DNA of 64,000 nucleotides, taken from positions 310,001 through 374,000 of the forward strand of contig CALSLL010000002.1 of NCBI GenBank assembly GCA_943787185.1, in the 5' to 3' direction. Each line of letters starts with the position of its first letter. Position 1 is the stretch's first letter. Positions 61,151 to 64,000 of the stretch are shown here, in pieces. Position numbers and translations under genes: made by a program. This DNA is from UBA10349 sp003485905 (GTDB lineage Bacteria > Pseudomonadota > Gammaproteobacteria > Arenicellales > Arenicellaceae). The notes below the pieces were generated by a model. The model had not been told where the DNA came from, searched no databases, and worked only from the letters and a program-made list of their open reading frames with translations.

Positions 61151-62425
61151 ATGTCAGAATTCAAATTTACTCGTCGTAGCCTTATGAAATGGGGTGGGGT
61201 GTCCTCTGGTGCACCACTTGTAGCAGCGGCATTCGGATCACGTGCGTTTGCTCAGGACCTGGGGCCGGGAAATCTTTACGTGGGGGATGTGGCAGGTCGG
61301 GACGCAGAAAGACTTTATACGGGACATCCCATCGTCGGCGGTGGTCAAATGGAGATCCGGCTGAATCAATCTATATACACCGATGATCCTCATGAGCTTG
61401 AAGTTGCGCAGCGAATGCGGCCTTTCGACCCCTTGTCTTGGTATGAGGAATGGAATCGGGTTGCACAGATTAATGAGGAGATCGCTCAGGGCTATGAAGA
61501 AAAGGGCCTAAATGTATCGGCAAATCGATTCTATCTACGTGCAAGCCGTTTCCATCGATTGTCCATCGTTTATCAAGAAGATACAGATGACACCATGATG
61601 GCGGGATACAATAAATTTCGTGAATTTTTCGATAAGGCCTACCAAATGGTACCCGCACCATTTGAGCGAGTTACCATCAATGTTGATGGCAATCAGTTGG
61701 GCGGATATTTTCGCAAGCCAGGTGGACCCGAAGGAACGCGATTCCCAACGGTAATTGCTTATCAAGGCGCTGACTCACTAGCTGAAAATACAATTCTAGG
61801 TGCCGGCGGATATACCTCACGTGGTATGGCGTATCTGGTGGTAGATTTGCCCGGTCAAGGTGCGCCGAAACGACTGCAGAACCTTTACATGCCGCCAGAT
61901 ACTGAAAGATTGGTGTCACCGCTAATTGATTATTTGGAGACACGCTCGGATGTGGATTCGGATCGTATCGGGTTGCGTGGGGTTAGCATGGGCGGGTACT
62001 CGGCACCGAGAGCAGCCAGTGGCGATAGTCGAATCAAGGCGGTTTGGACTACTGCTGGTTCCCATGATGTTCTGTCTGATTTATTTGAATTCTATACGCC
62101 TATTCAGGATCGTGTACGCTGGATTATAGGCGCTGATGATTTGGCCGATGCGCGGCGAAAACTTAAGGACTACACGGTGGAACATGTTGCAAAGAATATT
62201 GAGTGTCCTATGTTGATTGGTTACGGACGGACAGATCGAATTATGGATCCTGAGGGAGCATATCGACTTTACCAGGCAGCGGTGAACTCCGATCGCCAAA
62301 TGTGGTCTGGTGCTGGTCACCCGCACCACGAAGAGAAATCTGGAGGTCCTAAGGCCTTGCGTTTGCCAACCGATCAAGATTGGGCTGCTGTACAGCTCGG
62401 GGCGGTAACGCAGGCTAACGTTTAG
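61151..62425 (+). CDS. Tat-exported alpha/beta hydrolase
   Basis: A 424-residue protein with a twin-arginine signal (TRRSLMKWGG, R8 and R9) and a cleavage region SRAFAQ. The hydrolase domain, about 170-420, has FRKPGGPEGTRFPTVIAY, the nucleophile elbow GVSMGGYSA and GAGHPHHEE holding the likely catalytic His. The N-terminal helical part (about 60-165) resembles the cap of FrsA/DUF1100-type hydrolases. Tat export suggests folding before transport. The next gene on the strand codes an NHL-repeat protein. Confidence 0.84.
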   Translation: MSEFKFTRRSLMKWGGVSSGAPLVAAAFGSRAFAQDLGPGNLYVGDVAGRDAERLYTGHPIVGGGQMEIRLNQSIYTDDPHELEVAQRMRPFDPLSWYEEWNRVAQINEEIAQGYEEKGLNVSANRFYLRASRFHRLSIVYQEDTDDTMMAGYNKFREFFDKAYQMVPAPFERVTINVDGNQLGGYFRKPGGPEGTRFPTVIAYQGADSLAENTILGAGGYTSRGMAYLVVDLPGQGAPKRLQNLYMPPDTERLVSPLIDYLETRSDVDSDRIGLRGVSMGGYSAPRAASGDSRIKAVWTTAGSHDVLSDLFEFYTPIQDRVRWIIGADDLADARRKLKDYTVEHVAKNIECPMLIGYGRTDRIMDPEGAYRLYQAAVNSDRQMWSGAGHPHHEEKSGGPKALRLPTDQDWAAVQLGAVTQANV

Positions 62426-62437
62426 GCTGGCTGACTA

Positions 62438-62480
62438 GGTTATCGGTGCAGATGTAGGTGCCGATAGCCTTTGGTTTGTC
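62438..62480 (+). terminator. Rho-independent terminator after Tat hydrolase gene
   Basis: GGTTATCGGTGC and GTGCCGATAGCC pair over about eleven bases with G-T pairs around an eight-base loop. A T-rich tract TTTGGTTTGTCTATTTT follows. It lies 12 bases after the stop. Confidence 0.65.
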
Positions 62481-62626
62481 TATTTTGTGTTAACTGGCAG
62501 GTCCTCTCAGGCAGTCGTTGTACGTGTTTGTAGCGGTAGCGTATTTCAAACGCCAAATTGACCAGCCCTGCTGCAGAGTAGGCTTTATTATTTTGAACAA
62601 CTAATGACAAAATGGGTAATTAAGAC

Positions 62627-63901
62627 ATGGGATATCGAAAATTCTTTGCAGTAGTAAGGTTGCTGGCGATTTTAGCATCGGCAGTGCTGCTGACTAATGG
62701 TCAAGTACAGGCACAAACTGGAACTAGTTATAGTTTTGACCCGACTTGGCCGAAGGATCTGCCAAACAATTGGAAGATGGGTGGAGTTACAGGTCTTGCC
62801 GTGGACAGCAACGATAATGTTTGGGTATATAACCGTCCTAACGATCTAACCAATATTGAGCTGCATGCGGAACTTACCCCGCCGATAGCCGAGTGTTGTG
62901 TTCGACCGCCGTCGATGATTCATTTAGATAAGCAAGGCAACGTTATCGGCTGGTTTGATGCTCAACAAGGTCATGGGATGGATGTGGATAACAACGGTTT
63001 TGTTTATCTCGGGCAAGAGACGGTTCGCAAATACGATCCGAAAACCGGTGAAGTTGTTGCAGAGGTGGCTCATACACCAGAAAGAGAGGATGGTGGACGA
63101 GTTGGCCTGCCTCCGGAAACGGAGCGAGAGCCTGGTCAAGGGGGTGTTGGCCCGGTATATCGTTTTCTACCGAAACCACCAGCTGATCCGGCAGAAGTCG
63201 CGGCCAAAGCAGCCGCATTGGTTGCTTTTCGCGAGAAGTATCCGCCAGAGACACCAATGATTGTGGGAACAATCGAAGAGATTCGAATTGTCGAAGAAGA
63301 CAACGAGATGTACGTCGCGGATAACTACATTCGTGGTCGTGTGCTTGTGTTCGATCTAGAAACGTTCGCGTTTAAGCGCGGTTGGGGTGCATATGGCAAG
63401 CCTTTATCAGAGATTAGCACCGACGATGCTGATCATGCGTACTCACCGAATGGCGAGATGCCAAAGGATTTTGCAGGACATCTCACGCTAAATGTTTCCA
63501 ATGATGGCTTAGTTTATGCTGCCGATCGAAACGCAAATCGTATCCATGTTACGACCAAAGATGGTGAGTTCCTGAAAGAGTTTGTTATTGCCCCAGGTAC
63601 AGGTGTTGGCGGTTCTACTGGCGGTGTTGCCTTCTCCGCAGATCCCGAGCAACGTTATCTGGTTATATCTAGCCTTACGAATAACCGAATCTGGTTTATT
63701 AATCGTGATGACGGCAGCATTGTTTCAGAGATGGGGCATATGGGAGAGAATGGTGGCCAGTTCTTTGGCCTCCACATGATTGCAGTCGATTCGACGGGCA
63801 ACCTTTACACGGGTGAAGTCTTTGCTGGCGAGCGTGTACAACGCTTTGTACCTTCCGATTCACCGAAAGGGCAACTTCTGCAACAGCTTTCCGAGATGTA
63901 G
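62627..63901 (+). CDS. Exported NHL-repeat beta-propeller protein
   Basis: A 424-residue protein with a signal peptide ending in NGQVQAQ. NHL-type blades repeat through the chain: VTGLAVDSNDNVWVYNRP, GMDVDNNGFVYLGQE, LNVSNDGLVYAADRNANRIHV and IAVDSTGNLYTGEVFAGERVQRF. Such propellers resemble peptidyl-alpha-hydroxyglycine amidating lyase or 6-bladed lactonases, but a catalytic role is not shown. It starts about 200 bases after the Tat hydrolase, and a hairpin follows. Confidence 0.82.
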   Translation: MGYRKFFAVVRLLAILASAVLLTNGQVQAQTGTSYSFDPTWPKDLPNNWKMGGVTGLAVDSNDNVWVYNRPNDLTNIELHAELTPPIAECCVRPPSMIHLDKQGNVIGWFDAQQGHGMDVDNNGFVYLGQETVRKYDPKTGEVVAEVAHTPEREDGGRVGLPPETEREPGQGGVGPVYRFLPKPPADPAEVAAKAAALVAFREKYPPETPMIVGTIEEIRIVEEDNEMYVADNYIRGRVLVFDLETFAFKRGWGAYGKPLSEISTDDADHAYSPNGEMPKDFAGHLTLNVSNDGLVYAADRNANRIHVTTKDGEFLKEFVIAPGTGVGGSTGGVAFSADPEQRYLVISSLTNNRIWFINRDDGSIVSEMGHMGENGGQFFGLHMIAVDSTGNLYTGEVFAGERVQRFVPSDSPKGQLLQQLSEM

Positions 63902-63914
63902 TTAGGCTCAGTTA

Positions 63915-63938
63915 TTGAGCTGGCATATACCAGCTCAA
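63915..63938 (+). terminator. Nine-base hairpin after the NHL gene
   Basis: TTGAGCTGG and CCAGCTCAA pair perfectly around a six-base loop, 13 bases after the stop. Only TT follows, so it is a probable but not textbook terminator. Confidence 0.5.
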
Positions 63939-64000
63939 TTCCAATCTGGTAACCGCGGGCCAGTTGTGTTGGCGCTGGACTTTTATTCGGTTGAAGGAGT

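Noticed and set aside
1..64000. CRISPR array, prophage or insertion sequence
   Set aside because: No regularly spaced repeats, integrase, transposase or phage structural gene was recognised.

Overview
The window reads as a chromosomal segment of a heterotrophic gammaproteobacterium. The evidence is the combination of gatCAB divergent from mreBCD, a mrdA-rodA-mltB-rlpA-dacA-ybeD-lipB run, lptD-surA, DksA, RimO, TtcA, pst-phoU with phoBR, and a gatCAB route to amidated tRNAs. Two DUF6152-type secreted proteins, a YtcJ-type amidohydrolase, a TRAP transporter and a Tat-exported hydrolase would suit a marine, protein- and organic-acid-feeding lineage, but the genus cannot be read from the sequence. 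Coding density is high. I see no prophage, insertion sequence, CRISPR array or rRNA operon.

Layout. 1-952: end of an MFS-type transporter. 1019-4526 (minus): molybdopterin operon moaD-moaE-moaB-moeA-moaA, without moaC. 4667-5101 (minus): acyl-CoA thioesterase. 5353-7752: pxpABC 5-oxoprolinase. 7853-9862: D-amino-acid transaminase and alanine racemase. 9924-10000: tRNA-Arg(UCG) with a terminator. 10133-12777: a membrane protein, a secreted double SnoaL-like protein and a secreted DUF6152-like protein. 12839-16062 (minus): gatCAB. 16226-26164: one long cell-shape and cell-wall block, mreBCD, PBP2, RodA, MltB, RlpA, PBP5, YbeD and LipB. 26185-30927: murU divergent from lptD-surA. 31076-33719: dksA, a small ORF and a beta-CASP nuclease. 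33985-41876: phosphate module pstS-pstC-pstA-pstB-phoU facing phoBR, with Pho-box-like repeats before pstS and phoB. 42002-43233: ttcA overlapping a second DksA/TraR-type zinc-finger gene. 43514-48011: secreted amidohydrolase, TPR lipoprotein and a second DUF6152 protein. 48064-54628: a catabolic locus with a TRAP transporter, SDR, FAH-family hydrolase, DapA-like aldolase and a divergent alpha/beta hydrolase; its dctP has an in-frame TGA. 54768-59637: hypothetical protein, two MsrA paralogues, an SRPBCC protein, a lipoprotein, RimO and a DUF442 phosphatase. 59769-63901: DUF6279 lipoprotein, a 38-residue membrane protein missed by usual length cut-offs, a Tat-exported alpha/beta hydrolase and an NHL-repeat protein.

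Working together. The 16-26 kb block carries the rod complex (MreBCD, PBP2, RodA) and the enzymes that trim its product (MltB, RlpA, PBP5); MurU, DAT and Alr elsewhere in the window supply or recycle wall precursors. The phosphate block is a complete sense-and-import unit. The 48-54 kb locus looks like uptake and stepwise breakdown of an organic or sugar acid, with two enzymes lacking textbook catalytic residues and a solute-binding gene broken by one substitution.

The most useful leads are the TGA-for-Trp codon in dctP, the 38-residue membrane protein with a near-perfect ribosome binding site, the unusual SDR/aldolase/FAH combination, the paired DUF6152 islands, and the Pho-box and attenuator signals around pst. 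No clearly new multi-gene defence or mobile system is visible.
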